NCBI RefSeq assembly: GCF_026213295.1
Contig: NC_079426.1
Coordinates: forward strand, 22,799,543 to 22,863,542
Source: Gadus chalcogrammus
Lineage: Eukaryota > Chordata > Actinopteri > Gadiformes > Gadidae
DNA length: 64,000 nucleotides
Reading direction: 5' to 3'
The notes beneath the pieces were generated by a model that was given only the letters and a program-made list of their open reading frames with translations, did not search any database and was not told where the DNA came from. Every line of letters begins with the position of its first letter. Within the stretch, counting starts at the first letter, position 1. Below are positions 22,543 through 35,906 of this stretch, in pieces. Both the position numbers and the translations under genes were made by a program.

Positions 22543-23841
22543 GCTATTTTAGATTTGGTCTTAGTCTTAGTCTTTTGACGAAAATGCTTAGTATATTTAG
22601 TCACATTTTAGTCATTGTTTTCCTTTGTAGTTTTAGTCTAGTTTTAGTCGACGAAAAGTCCTTACATTTTAGTCAACTTTTAGTCATTACTTTTAGTCAA
22701 AATGTTTTCTCTTTTTAAACTAGTTCAATTAGGCTAACCCTATATAGGCTATATGGACACCTGCTAAGTTGTTCCACTCAAATAGAGTACTAAAGTGAAA
22801 ACTTTACATTGTCCTGGCCCATTTTCAGTTCTAAACAACCGAACGAGAGATTGCTTCCATGTGTTGTTTCTTTCAAAATTAAAATAAATCAATTTCAAGA
22901 GGTGAAAATCACTACCAATCGAAAAATGTCGAGGCGTTCATGTATTCCCCTGGGGTATTAAAAGGAAAAGTTTGTAAACGTTAGTTTAGTTTAGTTTTTT
23001 TTTTTATATGAACACAATCTATTCTCCATATTACTTACATCATTGGTAAGGCAAACTCACAAATCAATTCGCAAAAAGATTGTTCCTTTTCTATAAAAGG
23101 TTCGTGTGGCATAGGATTTCCCCTTGTTAATTTGGCTTGTGTAGAACCGAAAATCTGTTGCTCTCGAAACGTGACGTCACACTTTAGTACTCTTGTCTGT
23201 TCAGCCTTCAAAACGATAGCTGGTAAATTGTGAAAAATGCATTAAACTGTAATCAGAAAACCCGGTTATATGCTATAAACCCTATAGTATCTTGGGTATA
23301 AAGGCTGGGACGAATTTCAAAGTCCACCTTATGTTGAAGTATAGACCGTGGCGATTCCCATTGAAACTAATGCCGCGGTGATTTTCTTCAAAACGAGAGC
23401 CGGTTAATTGTGAAAAATTAATTAAACTGTAATCAGACAACGCGGTTATATGCTATAGACCCTAGTATCTGTGGAATAAAAGCTGGGAAGAATTTCGAAT
23501 CATGTACAATGCATAACGTTAGCTCATAGCTGAGTGGACCATACCTCCCGTTGCCAAGTCGTAGCTAAGGTCCGTCCTATTTACTGGAGGAGTGAACAGT
23601 TGCATAAGAACCTTACAGGAGTGTACTGATTGGAAAATATCATGCATTTTGAATGTCCAAATAGCACACCACTAACATTTTCGTCCTGTCTCGTCTCGTC
23701 AACGAAAACAAAATGACATTTCGTCATCGTTTTTATTATCACAGATCTATTTTTAGATTGTCAACGTCTCGTCTTAGTCACGGAAAAAAGGTCGTTGACG
23801 AACATTTTTCGTCATATTTTTCGTTAACGAAATTAACACTG
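22526..23841. mobile_element. Non-autonomous hAT element, complete
   Basis: The 1316-bp element starts CAGTGTTAATTTTGTC and ends AACGAAATTAACACTG, with exact 8-bp duplications CTGTGCCG (22518-22525 and 23842-23849). Subterminal repeats of TTAGTC and CGTCAACGA are frequent. An internal duplication of about 115 bp is visible (about 23209-23323 and 23392-23505, both with TTCAAAACGA and GGTTATATGCTATA). No transposase frame. Confidence 0.9.
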
Positions 23842-24013
23842 CTGTGCCGTAGACATTTTGGGTTCGGTCTGGGGGGGGAGGTAGTTATTTGTGTTAAATT
23901 TAAAGAATCACATTGTGCTTTGAATGCATCTGACACGGGCGTCAACCAATCCCAGTTAAGATCACCATTCACAACAATTTCATTATACTTTTCACCAGTG
24001 CGGACAATGATTT
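23842..24013 (-). pseudogene. LINE endonuclease fragment (copy 2)
   Basis: Counterpart of 62-233, carrying NGDLNWDWL on the minus strand. It lies between the hAT MITE and the Gypsy element. Its reading frame lines up with the LINE pieces at 22496 (left) and 34552 (right). Confidence 0.7.
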
Positions 24014-24225
24014 CACGGTCTCTCCCACCAGATCCTAGCTTCCACTAGTACCTGCTCTCTGTCAGTCTTGTCGGAACCTGAGGGAGGTTTCCGCGAGCCT
24101 AAGCCGGTTTGCCACTGCCCTTTCGTCCCTCGAATCACGGGTGGCACTTTTGAGTCCGTCCTCTGGCTCGTTCGCTGGTTCCCCCCCTACGGTTCCGGTC
24201 ATTCGCCGGGAGCCCTACGTTCCTA

Positions 24226-25359
24226 GTGCCTCGACCCTGGGGCTTATCATGGCTTTCTTCTCTAGGTAGGATCGTTTTTTCAGCAACAGCCGCTCACCTA
24301 CGCCACCGAAACCTCCCGCATCGCCTACCTCATCGCCTGCCTTTGGGGGGCAGCGCTTACCTGGGCGATGTGGCGGAATTTCGACCATCCAGTTCGGGGA
24401 CGAGAGGCCGCTCAGCGTCTTCTGGATCTACGCCAGGGTTGCCACAGCGTGGCGGAGCTTGTGATCGATTTCCAGATCTACGCGGCAGAGAGTGGTTGGC
24501 GTGACGACGCATTGAGGGACGTTTTTCAGCGATCTCTGGCCGACCACCTACGGGATGAGATCGCGTTGCGGGACGAGCCGTCCGATTGCGGGAGGGTGGG
24601 TCATATCCACCTCCACAGCCCCATGCGTCCGGGAATCGGACCGGCTTGGTCGTAATGGGAGTTTACCGTTCGTGCTGCGTTCCCAATTACACTAACTCAC
24701 GTACCTTGCTCAAGGCCGCACTATCGTGGCAGAACCGCTCATTACACCTCTCCAACCTTGTAGATTCCGGAGCAGACAAGTGTTTTTTGGACCGAGAGGT
24801 GGCAAGACAGCTGGGAGTTGACATCATTCCACTCGACGTGTCAATGGAGGTGAGTGCTCTCAACGGAATGCACCTGGCCAGGATAGAGCATAAGACTGCT
24901 CCCTTGTCCCTGCTGCTTTCCGGGAACCATCAGGTGCAAATTTCGTTTCACCTCATTGATTCACCTCAGACTCCTTTGGTACTGGGTCATCCCTGGCTTC
25001 GTCTTCATAACCCCAGTTTAGAGTGGACCTCCGGTAAGATCTCTGCTTGGAGTACCCATCGCTTATTGAGCTGCCTACGTTCTGCCTCAGCACCACAGCC
25101 CGTTCAGGAACCCAATCCTGGGGCACCAACTCACGTTGGTGCCCCAGGATTATCAAGATTATTTCGGTATTCAGTCAACAACACGCACTATCTCTGCCAC
25201 CACATCGCCCGTACGATTGTGCTATTGACTTACTTCCTGGTTCCTCTCTCCCTAGCAGCCGCCTGTTTAACCTCTTGCGTCCTGAACGAGAGGCCATGGA
25301 GGTATATATCCGGGACTCTCTTGCTGCGGGGCTTATTCGTCCCTAATCCTCACCGGTAG
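24226..25359 (+). pseudogene. Gypsy gag and protease (copy 2)
   Basis: The gag segment (24368-24655) differs from copy 1 by one visible substitution (R to Q in VIDFQIY). The protease frame 24586-25359 holds DSGADKCFLD and LVLGHPWL. A single-base deletion near 25160 relative to copy 1 moves the C-terminal part into a different frame, so each copy shows a different continuation. Confidence 0.75.
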
Positions 25360-25399
25360 GGGCAGGTTTTTTTTTCGTAGCAAAGCAGGACAAGACCCT

Positions 25400-26470
25400 T
25401 CGTCCCTGCATTAACTATAGGGGACTCAACGACATTACGATAAAGAACAAATATTCATTGCCTCTCATGGACTCAGCCTTTATTCCTATGCAGGGTGCTA
25501 CCGCTTTCACTAAATTGGACCTTTGCCTACCCCTTGGTTCGCATCCGCGAAGGGGATGAGTGGAAGACAGGCTTCACTACTCCGTTAGGTCACTTTGAAT
25601 ATCTGGTGATGCCTTTTGGACTTACCAATGCCCCTGCAGTATTTCAGGCCCTGGTCAATAAACTTTTGAGAGACATGCTCCATCAGTTTGTTTTTGTGTA
25701 CATTGATGACATTCTGATTTTCTCTCGGTCCCTCGCAGAACACAAGCTGCATGTCCTTCAGGTCCTGCAGCGTCTCTTGGAGAATCGGCTGTTTGTCAAG
25801 GTGGAGAAATGCGAATTCCATGTGCCATCAGTGGCCTTCCTGGGATTCATCATCGGCCAGGGGAAGCTAGAGATGGATCCAGGGAAGGTAACTGCTGTGA
25901 CAGATTGGCCGGCCCCCACCAATCGTAAGCAACTCCAGCTTTTCCTGGATTTGCCAATTTCTACAGAAGGTTCACCAGGAACTACAGCCACATCGCTGCA
26001 CCTCTCACAGCGCTCACTTCCGTCAAGTTGGCATTCAGATGGACCCCAGAGGCCGCAGTGGTCTTCGGGGTGTTGAAGCGTCGCTTCGTCTCTGCCCCGG
26101 TTCTCACGCAGCCTGATGGCAAGCTGCAATTCATGGTCGAGGTTGACGCATCGGACACCGGGGTTGGAGCAGTTTCGTCCCAGTGCTCAGCCATGGATGG
26201 TAAGCTTCACTCTTGTGCCTTCCTCTCTTGAGGGCTAACTCCCCCAGAGTGAACTACGACGTGGGAAAACAGGGAGCTCCTCGCCGTCAAGCTCGCGCTG
26301 GAGGAGTGGCGTCACTGGCTGGAGGGAGCGGAGCTGCTGTTCATCATGTGGACAGACCATAAGAACTTAAGTTACATCTAGTTCGCAAAGCGTCTCAACT
26401 CTCGCCAGGCCAGGTGGGCATTATTTTCTGGTCGTTTTAAGTTCTCCCTTTCTTATCGCCCAGGTTCCCT
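25400..26470 (+). pseudogene. Gypsy RT and RNase H (copy 2)
   Basis: One continuous frame (25495-26076) contains [28 protein letters not shown] and [18 protein letters not shown], i.e. RT palm and thumb. It then shifts frame before RNase H (26028-26231, [13 protein letters not shown]). RNase H is interrupted by a frame change near 26230 and TAG at 26379-26381, so the polyprotein could not be made. Confidence 0.8.
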
Positions 26471-27864
26471 CAGCACCAAGCCGGACGTTGGTCTGGAAGA
26501 TCGAGTCCTTGGTGACCCAGGCCCAGGCTCACCAGGCCGATCCGGGTACTGGCCCTCCCGGTCGGTTGTTCGTCCCGGATGCAGTTCATTCGGACGTTCT
26601 GTAGTGTGGTCATTCGTCGAGGCTGGCTTGTCATCCCGAGATCACCCTCACCCTGGCTTTCCTGCACCACCATTTCTGGTGGCCTACCATGGAACGAGAC
26701 ACCCGGTCTTTCGTCGCCGCATGTGCCACCTGTGCACGCAGCAAGACATTCAACAAACCTCGGTCTGGACTGCTACGCCCGCTACCTATCCCCAGTCGTC
26801 CGTGGTCCAACATCGCTCTTGATTTCGTTACCGGTCTCCCCCCATCCAGAGGTAATAACACCATACTCACCATTATAGATCGGTTTTTCGAAGGCAGCCC
26901 ACTTCGTCGCACTGCCCGTACTTCCCTCCGCGAGAGAGACCGCAGAACTCATAGTATCCCAGGTTTTCCGCATACACGGCATCCCCGCTGACATCGTCGC
27001 TGACCGGGTTCCCAGTTCATCTCCCAGGTGTGGCGAGCATTCCGTTTGCCTCTGGGAACCACGGCCAGCCTCTCTTCTGGTTATCGTCCACAGACCAACG
27101 GCCAGGCGGAACGGGCAAACCAGGAATTGGAAGGCATACTGCGCTGTGTCACAGCCGCCAATCCTGCCTCATGGAGCCTTCATCTTCCCTGGGTAGAGTA
27201 CATGCACAACACGCACCGTAATGACACTACCGGAATGTCCCCCTTTCTCTGCTCTCTGGGCTACCAGCCCCCGCTGTTTGTCTCGCAGGAGGCAGAGATT
27301 GCTGTTCCCTCGGTTCGGGCCCATATCCTACGATGCCAACGCACATGGAACAAGGCTCGGGCTGCGCTGCTTCGGGCGTCTACCCGCTCCCAACGACAGG
27401 CCAACCGCCACCAGACACCGGCGCCCCAGTACGTTCCCGGTCAGAAGGTCTGGCTCTCAACGAAGGACCCTCCGTTGAAGGTAGCCTCTCAGAAGCTTGC
27501 GCCCCAGTTTGTTGGTCCTTTTGAGATCGAGGCCATCATTAATCCTTGTGCTGTGCGTCTCCGGCTTCCTCCCTCTCTTCGGGTTCATCCCACCTTTCAT
27601 GTTTCAGTTCTGAATCCTGTCACCTCCTGTCCTCTGGCGGTCGCTACGCCTGCTCCACCTCCGCCGTGCATCATTGACAATCACCCGTTGTGGACGGTCC
27701 AGCGGTTGCTGGATGTCTGCCCGAGGGGGCGCTGATTTCAGTGCCTGGTGGACTGGGAGGGTTACGGACCAAAACACCGGCAATGGGTGTCGCGGAGTAT
27801 GATCATGGAAGACACATTAATTTCAGACTTCCAACAAGCTCATCCTACTGCCAGATGTCCGCCA
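26470..27864 (+). pseudogene. Gypsy integrase and chromodomain (copy 2)
   Basis: An N-terminal zinc-binding segment ([10 protein letters not shown] at about 26725), the core start ([10 protein letters not shown] near 26820), then a 235-codon frame 27028-27735 with [18 protein letters not shown] and [19 protein letters not shown]. The C-terminal part has [14 protein letters not shown] and [13 protein letters not shown]. The chromodomain starts WTVQRLLDV near 27691 and continues in a shifted frame (DWEGYGPKHRQWV, 27748-27790). Chromodomains of this class bind histone marks and guide integration. Breaks near 26890-27010 and 27735 disable it. Confidence 0.8.
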
Positions 27865-29661
27865 GGTGGCGTCAGGGCCAGAGTGAGACTCATTTTCAGC
27901 CCTGGAGTTTCATGCCTCAGACCGGCCCACTTTAGATCACAACCTATTATATTAAAATAACGTAATTATAACTTTACATGTTAAGCATACAATAGCGCAC
28001 TGTTCTCTAAAGCCTTGTAATTCTGTGTATTTTTTCTAAAATAATTCCAATTCAGCGGAAGTAATGGTTGCTTCACAATGGGGATTTATTTGAACATGAG
28101 TGCACATCTCCACCATTATTATTTGCAACACAACATCCTTTTCAACAAATTATAAAAAGAATAAATAAAATATTACACATTCAATTTAAAAAAAAAAAAA
28201 AAAGGGTTGCACTCTAATAACATAATTAGAAACTACAGATTACACAAATACAACATCAGCATGTCCTTTTCTGCAATATCAAATATCAAGCAATTTAGTG
28301 TTCAGATATCTAATCCTTAAACATGAACAAAGAATAAAATAAGTATTGCACTGTTCTCTGCAAGTTTGTTATTCAAAGTAAACATAACTTTCTAATGATG
28401 CCATTATCTGTTTTTCCTCTGCACAAGAATAGTGTCAAAGAAACATGGCCATCCCTAAAACATTAATAAACGCCTGAGCAGTGCACTGGTCTCTGCGACT
28501 TTGTTTATTACAGTATCATTGTGCAAAGACATGAGAATTTCTTTCTCAGTGCACATGAGCATGAATGCCTCAAGTTTCTTCTCGGTCAAAGTGCTCCTGA
28601 GTCGGTTTTTTATGAATTTCACTGTTGAGAAACTTCTCTCACAGCCTACTTGTGTGATGGACAGTGTTAATAGCAACCTGTAGGCCAGTCCAATAACATG
28701 GTAGGCATTAATTAGCAGATTGTACTGAGAGAGGATGAGATGAACACAAATTACACCGTTTTTACAGGACGAACAAGTTTTGCTCTCTAGTTCAACATCC
28801 TGCTGTTCCATGGAAGGATCCGCCTCACTTCCTTGTGGCATTTCACTAGCTGTCCTGACAGTGTAACCCTCCAGAGGGGACATCTTAAGTCTGTCCCACT
28901 GACCTGCAAGGCTGTAGAGTTCACTACATAATGTGCCAACTGTAGCTCTATCGTCAAACTTAAGCAGACATTTGCTTATTTCGTCCAGAGCCGAGCTGGG
29001 GAGTCCATTTTCCTTCACATGAGTACAATTTCCAGGGTCTAGAAAATCTTCTATGGATACTGTCTGTCACTGTGTACACTATGACATTGTTAACTTTGAC
29101 CTTGAAGTCAGTATCAGCTGATGCTAGCATCTCATCTTCTGCAAGCTCTCCTGGCATTCTTCCTTTCTTTTCCTCCTCTTGCAACTTTTCATTAGCCCAC
29201 TTCACAAACTCATCAGCTGCACACTTAACTCCTTCAAAGTCCCAAGCACACTCCCTGAGACCCTCCTCTGTCCCCTCAACCAAACTTTGTGCTGTGATGA
29301 TATCCATTCCCCTTGTCTGTAAGTATTTTGAGAGAGGGGATGTCTGCTCAAAAATGCGAAGGAAAGTTTGTGCAGTGAGCATACCTCAAAAGGCCTTCTA
29401 TGAATCCCTTTGCCTTGGCCCTCACAGTTGGCTGTTGTGTTCTGTCATCTACAATGGTGTGCAAAGTCATAAGCACTTCAAGAAACAAGGCTCCCTGAGG
29501 ATTCCCAAAGCACCCAAACCCTTTACTTAGTGCCTGATCCTTAGCCCACCACCTAGTTTGCCCGATTGGGCACAGTCTTCTGTGATGCTTGTCCTTACTG
29601 ATCTCTTCCCACTTTCGCATGCACTTGTATGACTCTCCTGGGAAAACTGCTATATCATTAA

Positions 29662-31075
29662 CAGTGTTGGGAACGTTACTTTAAAAAAGTAATTAGTTAT
29701 AGTTACTCACTACTGAATTACTCTATAATAAAAGTAACTAGTTACCAGGGAAAGTAACTATTTACGTTACTTTAAAAAAAAAAGAAAGTTCCTATATTTG
29801 AAAGATTTGGATTTTTCTGAGCAGTTTTCACTTGGCCTGAATGTGTTAAATGGTTGAACTGCCCATTCAAGGCCCTGATATGCTTCCAACTGAGGCCCCG
29901 TCCACACTAACCCGGGTAAATCTACAAATGCATCAATAATCCTCCGTTTAGTCCTTCCGTCCAAACTAAAACAGAGAATTCCGACGCTGAAAACGATGCT
30001 TTTCGAAAACGATCGCTGAGATGGATAAATGTGAAACCGATGGGTTTGCGTTGTAGTGTGGACAGACGGAGGCTTTCAGAAACGATGACGTTCGATTGCC
30101 ATGACACTGCCATGACACTGCCACAAGCTTGCGCTATAGACCGAGAAGCTCATCAAAAGAATGGCAGGTGAAATGCAAATGAGGATCTCTCTGTACATTG
30201 TACTAATTTATCTCCAGAAACAACTCGACATATTGAGTCAAACATAATCGTTGCTCCAACGCCGGAGGCGAGCGCTGTACTTAATGTTCTTAAGTGATGG
30301 TATAAAAAAACGAAAGACGACAGTTCAAACCGTCGCCTACTTGAAGCGGCGTTTCTGGACAAGACCGGGTCGAAAATGATTAACCAGCTGATCAACTGTG
30401 AATATCATCTGATCGTGCGCCTGTAATCTTAACAGAGAGGGGTGGCGGAGTAACGTAACCATGACAACAACTGTTTATCAAAATGATTTCTGTTTGGAAC
30501 GTGGATGCAAAACATTGTGAAAACGATATTAAAACGATAGTGTGGACGGTCATCTTTTTCATTGTGGATGGGCGTTTTTACATTTACCCGGGTTAGTGTG
30601 GATGGGGCCTGGATTTCAATTTACTTGGTTGCAAAGGCTGTGGAACATCTGCCAGATACTACAGAAAATTCCAACTTTTCATCTGATTGCTCCGTACTCG
30701 CCATTTCTGCTGCTTCATCGATTCGGTTTGGTGTGTGCGTTTGCGTGTGTGTGGCGCGCGTGTCCTGGCTTGTGTGTAAAAACACTGGCTCCGATTGGCC
30801 ACCATGAAACATGACTCTGCCTTAGCCAATCATAATCGCTTATCTCATTGTTAAACCACCCGGTCTCCTCACTAGCAGTTTGTGTTTGGAGCCAGGGATG
30901 CGTTCGGATTACGCAGTTTATTCAATCAATTCATAGTAACGCACTGCATTTTTCGTACAGTAACGGTAACGGCGTTGTAACGACGGAAATAGTAATTAGT
31001 TAGAATACCCTGTTACTGAAATAATAACGGCGTTACATAACGCCGTTCTTTTAAACGGCGCTATTCCCAACACTG
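29662..31075. mobile_element. Non-autonomous hAT MITE (copy 2)
   Basis: Counterpart of 5899-7311: ends CAGTGTTGGGAACG and CCCAACACTG, with 8-bp duplication ATCATTAA (29654-29661 and 31076-31083). Confidence 0.9.
29893..30610 (+). mobile_element. PIF/Harbinger-like MITE (copy 2)
   Basis: Counterpart of 6129-6846, same 718-bp length and the same 28-bp inverted repeats beginning GGCCCCGTCCACACTAACCC. Confidence 0.6.
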
Positions 31076-33771
31076 ATCATTAAGCAGCGAAAAGAGGCAT
31101 GCACTTTCCACAACACTGCCTGTTGTGTCTGCCAGTACAAGATTCAAAATATGTGCATAACACCATAGATGAATCTGATTGGGGGACTGCTCAGAGAGGA
31201 ATGTAGAAAACCCCCGATACAGTCCCCGCATATTAGCTGCTCCATCTGTGGAGTTGCCCACAGATGTGCCAATATCGATATTAAGCTACTGTAGCACCTT
31301 CTTCAGGAGCTCTGCAAAATGCTGCCCTGTAGATGACTCACACTCCACCATAGCAATCAGTCTTTCATGAATGACATCTGTTACATATCTGAGGATGATG
31401 GAGCACTGGTCTTTGCTGCTGATATCTTGTGTGGTGCAATTTGGACTGAAAAAATGCCAGCTTGTCTTACTTCTTCGGCTATAGTGGCCTTTATCAGTTG
31501 GCTGATGACATCCACGACTTTATTGAATGTGTCTTTTGACAGCAGTGTAACTAGAGACCCTCTGCCTTTTGCACCAGTTTCATGTTGCTTCCTGCTGTTT
31601 TCTATGCAAGTGTTTACATGTTGTGGTAGGCAAATGTCATATCCACTCATATCCAAGAGTAGAATCAACTCTAGGATGTTGCCATGATTAACAGCAATGT
31701 TTTCTAAGCAGTAACCTGCCTCCTCATCTCCCCTGTAGCTAAGGCCACATTTGCCGATAACTTTAATAACGTCCACAATTCGCTCCATCACCTGACGTTT
31801 CTGTTTCACTTGGTCAGCACGCAATGACATTTGCTTGCCAGTCAACAGGCTTTTCACATCTGCCTTTTGTACATTCAGAAAGTAAGCATCTGCACTATCT
31901 CTGTGTGTCTTTTTTTCGTGTTCCATTATTCTTTGGTGAATGTGTTTCCATTCTTTCATGCCTCTCTTTATGAAAGGGCCATCAGTAACCAGAGGTGCAA
32001 ATGCAGACAAACAGAGCAGTACAGAGACAGATTTTTTTCGCAGTAAGTCAGCCACTTGCGGTTGGTTCCATATTTGCTGTTGAAAACTTTTGGTATTGCA
32101 ATATTAGGGGTTTGTTGAGGATGATAAGAAAAAAACATATGCATATCCTGTGACTGAGGGCAAGCAAAGTAGTCAAAACTATCAACAGACTCATCTTCAT
32201 CTGTCTCATTCCTATCTTTCGGTTCAGGGTTCTGCTGCTGAGCTGCTGCCTCCACTTCCACCAGTTTCCCTAGACTTTCCTGCACGTATCACATAAAAAC
32301 AAATAATCTGTAGGGCTTTAGCATATTTGACATGGAAAACACGTTTTAACTGAACCAATTAAGATTTTTTTCAATGGCAAAATAGGCAGGCTTATTCCAT
32401 ATTACTATTACTAATGATCAAAAGTATAACGGGCCACTACTATCATTTGGGCATAGAAAGTGGTTTTATTGGAACTGATGCTTGCTTGTTCACACACTAG
32501 CTCACCTGTTTCTTCCTCACCACTGGCTCCTGGCTCTGACTCTAAATCATAAAAATGGTCATAAATCTCGTCTCAAATCTACCCTTTTTCAAGTCAAAAA
32601 TTCAAGTCAGTTTCATATTGTAGTGCTGAATGATCTATCGTCATCAATTGAAATCTGCGTCCAATCAGCGTACGGAGGGAGTGGCTGAGAACAATGACGT
32701 TAAAGTCAGCTCTCGTTTACGGACATCTTCATGCACGGTGTTTGGTTTGTTTACAGCCTGCGCGCAACGTGATTCCCGGCCAAACGTTAGCGATTGATTG
32801 GTTATGGCAGATCCAATAGTTTTAAACTTCAACAGACACCCGTCTTCAAGTGAGTTAACGTTTGTCAATTGAGTAGGTCCAGACGCTCTGTGCAAATGAA
32901 ATGAAGTATGAGTCTGGTAGGACCAGGCTAGGTCTACACCATACTCTTCATTATATTAATTCTAATAATATTCACTTAATGAGCAATCCTACCTGCACAC
33001 TCTGGACCTGTGGGCTCATGGCTGGTGCTTGGTGATGCATCTTGTATCTGAGGGCCTACAAGACAAAGTTTGTGGCCAGTTATGTGGCGTTGCATCATAA
33101 TATTATTTAAATTATGTAACGCTAGGTTAGACAGGCTATATGTTACAACGCTTCGCAATTCATTGACTTGATAGGCTAATTAATTCACTTGATCAGTGCA
33201 GGTAAAGTTACATTTTGTTCAACATCTTGTCTTACCCGTTTCATCGTCTTCATTGGTCGTTTCAGACCGCGAGCACGTTTGATTGAAAAAGCTACAGATT
33301 TTTGCACATTTGGCTGCATGTGTCTCCAGGGCTTTTCTCTTTTTAATCCTCGTTTTTTCTGCACCACCCTTGCTCTTTTTATTTTCCATTTTGCATTATT
33401 ATTTTCCTTGCACTTCTGGGGTTGGAGCTAGGCTACAAACACCACTGAAAGTGTGCGGTGTGCACGGACGTTATGTCAGGCGTCTGTTTCTTGTTGGTGG
33501 ACGTGCCCTTAACCTGCGTCCGCGTCCCAGTTTCATTGACATGATCAAACAGACGGCCAGCTCCCTGATATGATGACAGATGACAAAAGAAAAGAGCTAC
33601 AAGTGGAGACGGCCCAGCGACAGCGGCAACAGCATACACGTGATACCCACTCAGTGACATGACTGGCCCTCGCGGCCCAAAACTTAGACCGGCCCACCGG
33701 GAATTGTCCCGGTCCTCCCGATTAGCTACTCTGGGCCTGGGTGGCGTCCATAGAGGGGGGGGGGAGGGTAC

Positions 33772-34391
33772 TGTCACGGTCTCTCGAACCAGATCCTAGC
33801 TTCCACTAGTACCGCTCTCTGTCAGTCTTGTCTGTCCCTGTTTGTTGCTCTTTCAGTGTTTCATGTGCGGGGGCGTGGCCTCCGCATTCCAGCACAGTTC
33901 CCCGATCCAACCTCGTTGATCACCCGCACCTGACAGTCATCTCCAATCAGGATCACCAGTATATCTACCCCAGCCTTCCAACCATTCGTCGCCAGATCGT
34001 CAGTTGTACTTACCCTGTTGAGTAGCTTCCTGATTCTTCATACCTGTATTCCTAGTGTTCTAGTTTACTCGTGTTCAAGTCTGCGCTTCCCTAATACCTC
34101 TGTCTCTCTACCAGTCATCACCATCACAATTATACTTCAACCCTGCTCTACTGCCGGAGTACCACCATCATCATCGAATCGTCGGGTGTGGCTGTTGGTT
34201 CGGCTGCCAACCGACTCATCCAACCCCGGTTCGGACTACCCGGTCCGTGGATTCAGGATTACCCCTAACGGACGCAACCACCAGCACCAACCTTAATCAA
34301 CCGTGGACTAATAAACTGTTCAACTGTTTCCGTTCTCGTCTGTGGTCATTTGTGGCGTGCGTTTGGGTCCACCCTGTCTTGAATCGTAACA
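33772..34391 (+). repeat. Gypsy 3' LTR (copy 2)
   Basis: 620 bp from TGTCACGG to CGTAACA, preceded by a polypurine tract. AATAAA lies at 34310-34315. Substitutions against copy 1 cluster at 34040-34280, for example in the stretch after GTGTTCTAGTTTACTCG. Confidence 0.8.
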
Positions 34392-34552
34392 AATTACTTA
34401 CCTATTGCAGATGGAGGCCTATAACAACCAACTATCATGATATGATGGTCTTTCGAAAAATGTAAGGCCAGAAGCTCAAATTGTTTACCGAAGGATTCAG
34501 TGAGCACTAAATTAACATTCAATTTTCGTTTGGCATAAATAGCAACACCACC
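34392..34552 (-). pseudogene. LINE endonuclease fragment between Gypsy and BEL (copy 2)
   Basis: Minus-strand GGVAIYAKRKLNVNLVL and FELLALHFSK. Together with 44012-44320 it rebuilds RPNKG followed by GGVAIYAK once the BEL element and one target duplication are taken out. Confidence 0.7.
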
Positions 34553-34559
34553 CCCCTTA

Positions 34560-34754
34560 TAGTGGCTTTTTTGCCAAGATTAGAAGCCACTATAGGAGCG
34601 AGGTAGACGCGCATCCAAAACCAAAGTAAAGCAATCTGATTCGAAGTTTAAACAAAAATGCTTTATTAAATAAACCTTCAAAAAAAATTATTTGTCTTCG
34701 TTATTATTATTGTTTTCATTGCATTATTGCCATATTTCCATTATGGCTCCAACA
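34560..34754 (-). repeat. BEL 3' LTR, short form
   Basis: 195 bp. It aligns with both ends of the 383-bp 5' LTR but lacks an internal stretch of about 190 bp (the part around 43760-43945). Copy 1 has the same short form (10788-10979). Confidence 0.75.
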
Positions 34755-35108
34755 TACCAGCCCCTAATTGTTGACGCGGTAGCAAGACAATTAATCAATT
34801 AAATAAGTAGCCAAAGCAAACAATCTCATGAATTGACAAACACAGCATACACTTCATAGCCCATCAGAGTCCATAGATCATAAATTCATTATAATCCAAT
34901 CCTTGGGAAGAAAAAAGTAACCCATATAAAAAAAGAAGTAATCCTTTTGGAAAAAGTAATCCTTGGAAATCCATGCATGTATTTATGGGCAAAGGGGTTC
35001 AAAAATCAATGAAATGTGTGAGTGCAAGTATGGGAAATGAGAAACGCAAGGTTCAGGGGGAATGTGTGCAGGTGTGTGTTTCTGTTAACAATCACAACTC
35101 CATCACAC

Positions 35109-35906
35109 TCAATCACCTGCTTCCAGGAGCAGGAGCATCCAGAGCTTGTCTATAGGTTGTTGCAGGATGCTACTCTTGGTTTTCACCAAGACACTCCGAA
35201 CGGGACCTCCTGGCCCAGGCAGTGCCTTCACCACACAACCCTTGAGCCAAGAGCTCCTTGGTGCTGTGTCGTCGACTATGATGACCAGATCATCAGGGTG
35301 AAGGTTCTGCTTAGGATTGTGCCATTTTCTTCGCTGCTGCATGATAGGGAGATTCTCTCTTACCCATATCTTCCAGAAGACGTCAGCATGGTACTGTGCC
35401 TGTTTCCATCTCCGCCGAGAATCCATATCTTCCTTTTTAGATAGTCCCGGTGGCATAACGGGTTTGGTCTTTAGTTTAACGAGGTGGTTTGGGGTTAGGG
35501 GTTACCAATCATTGAATCCTTTTTGATCCTGTGGTGATCCATTTCCTTAAGAGACATCTGCAGCTCTTTCTGCTCTCCAACAATGTTGCATACGCAACAT
35601 TGTCTGTGCGTATGCTGGTGACTGATCCTCTGCAGCATATGAACCTGCGCAACGCATTGATGCCCAAGTCTGTATCCAAGTAGCCTGCAACTTCCAAATG
35701 CACAGCCCGGCTTACCAGGCAAGTGAAGATGACTCCCCAGCGTTTCACCTGTGCCCAGCCCCGCTTTACATTTATGGGTCCAAATCAGTCAATCCCAACA
35801 TGTGTAAAGGGTGGGAGATCCGGCGATACACAATCTTCTGGAAGGTCGGCCATTTTCTGCTCTCCAGCAGCTCTTGATGATCTTTCTGGCGGAGGAGTTG
35901 GCAGTA
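35109..35906 (-). pseudogene. BEL integrase core and C-terminus (copy 2)
   Basis: 35109-35456 encodes the Pao integrase C-terminal domain (RRRWKQAQYHADVFWKIW). 35509-35748 encodes core residues FTCLVSRAVHLEVAG and SIRTDN. A three-base difference near 35430 adds one codon relative to copy 1. The core and C-terminal parts are in different frames. Confidence 0.7.

Larger units (their letters stand above)
28455..33389 (-). pseudogene. hAT-family transposase (copy 2)
   Basis: Same exon plan as copy 1: first exon from ATG at 33389 with KKSKGGAEKTRIKKRKALE, then short exons, then the long exon. The C-terminal hAT dimerisation region (GCERSFSTVKFIKNRLRS) is intact near 28630. Copy 2 differs by indels near 31415-31435, which break the segment holding IDTTQD that is open in copy 1, and near 29043, which break the frame before KENGLPSS. 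The hAT MITE at 29662-31075 splits it. Not functional as it stands. Confidence 0.75.
27873..33739 (-). mobile_element. hAT DNA transposon (copy 2)
   Basis: CAGGGCCAGAGT at the left and CTCTGGGCCTG at the right, with exact 8-bp duplications GGTGGCGT (27865-27872 and 33740-33747). A second shared motif GACCGGCCCAC lies inside each end. Removing the element restores a continuous Gypsy sequence leading to the polypurine tract. Confidence 0.85.
24014..34391 (+). mobile_element. Ty3/Gypsy LTR retrotransposon with chromodomain (copy 2)
   Basis: Same structure and insertion site as copy 1, with the same 5' LTR deletion (24014-24072) and the same hAT insertion. The coding region is better preserved: RT runs without the copy 1 frameshift beside YIDDIL, and integrase runs as one frame at 27028-27735. 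Shared lesions (TAG in RNase H at 26379-26381, and breaks around 26230) predate the divergence of the two copies. Confidence 0.85.
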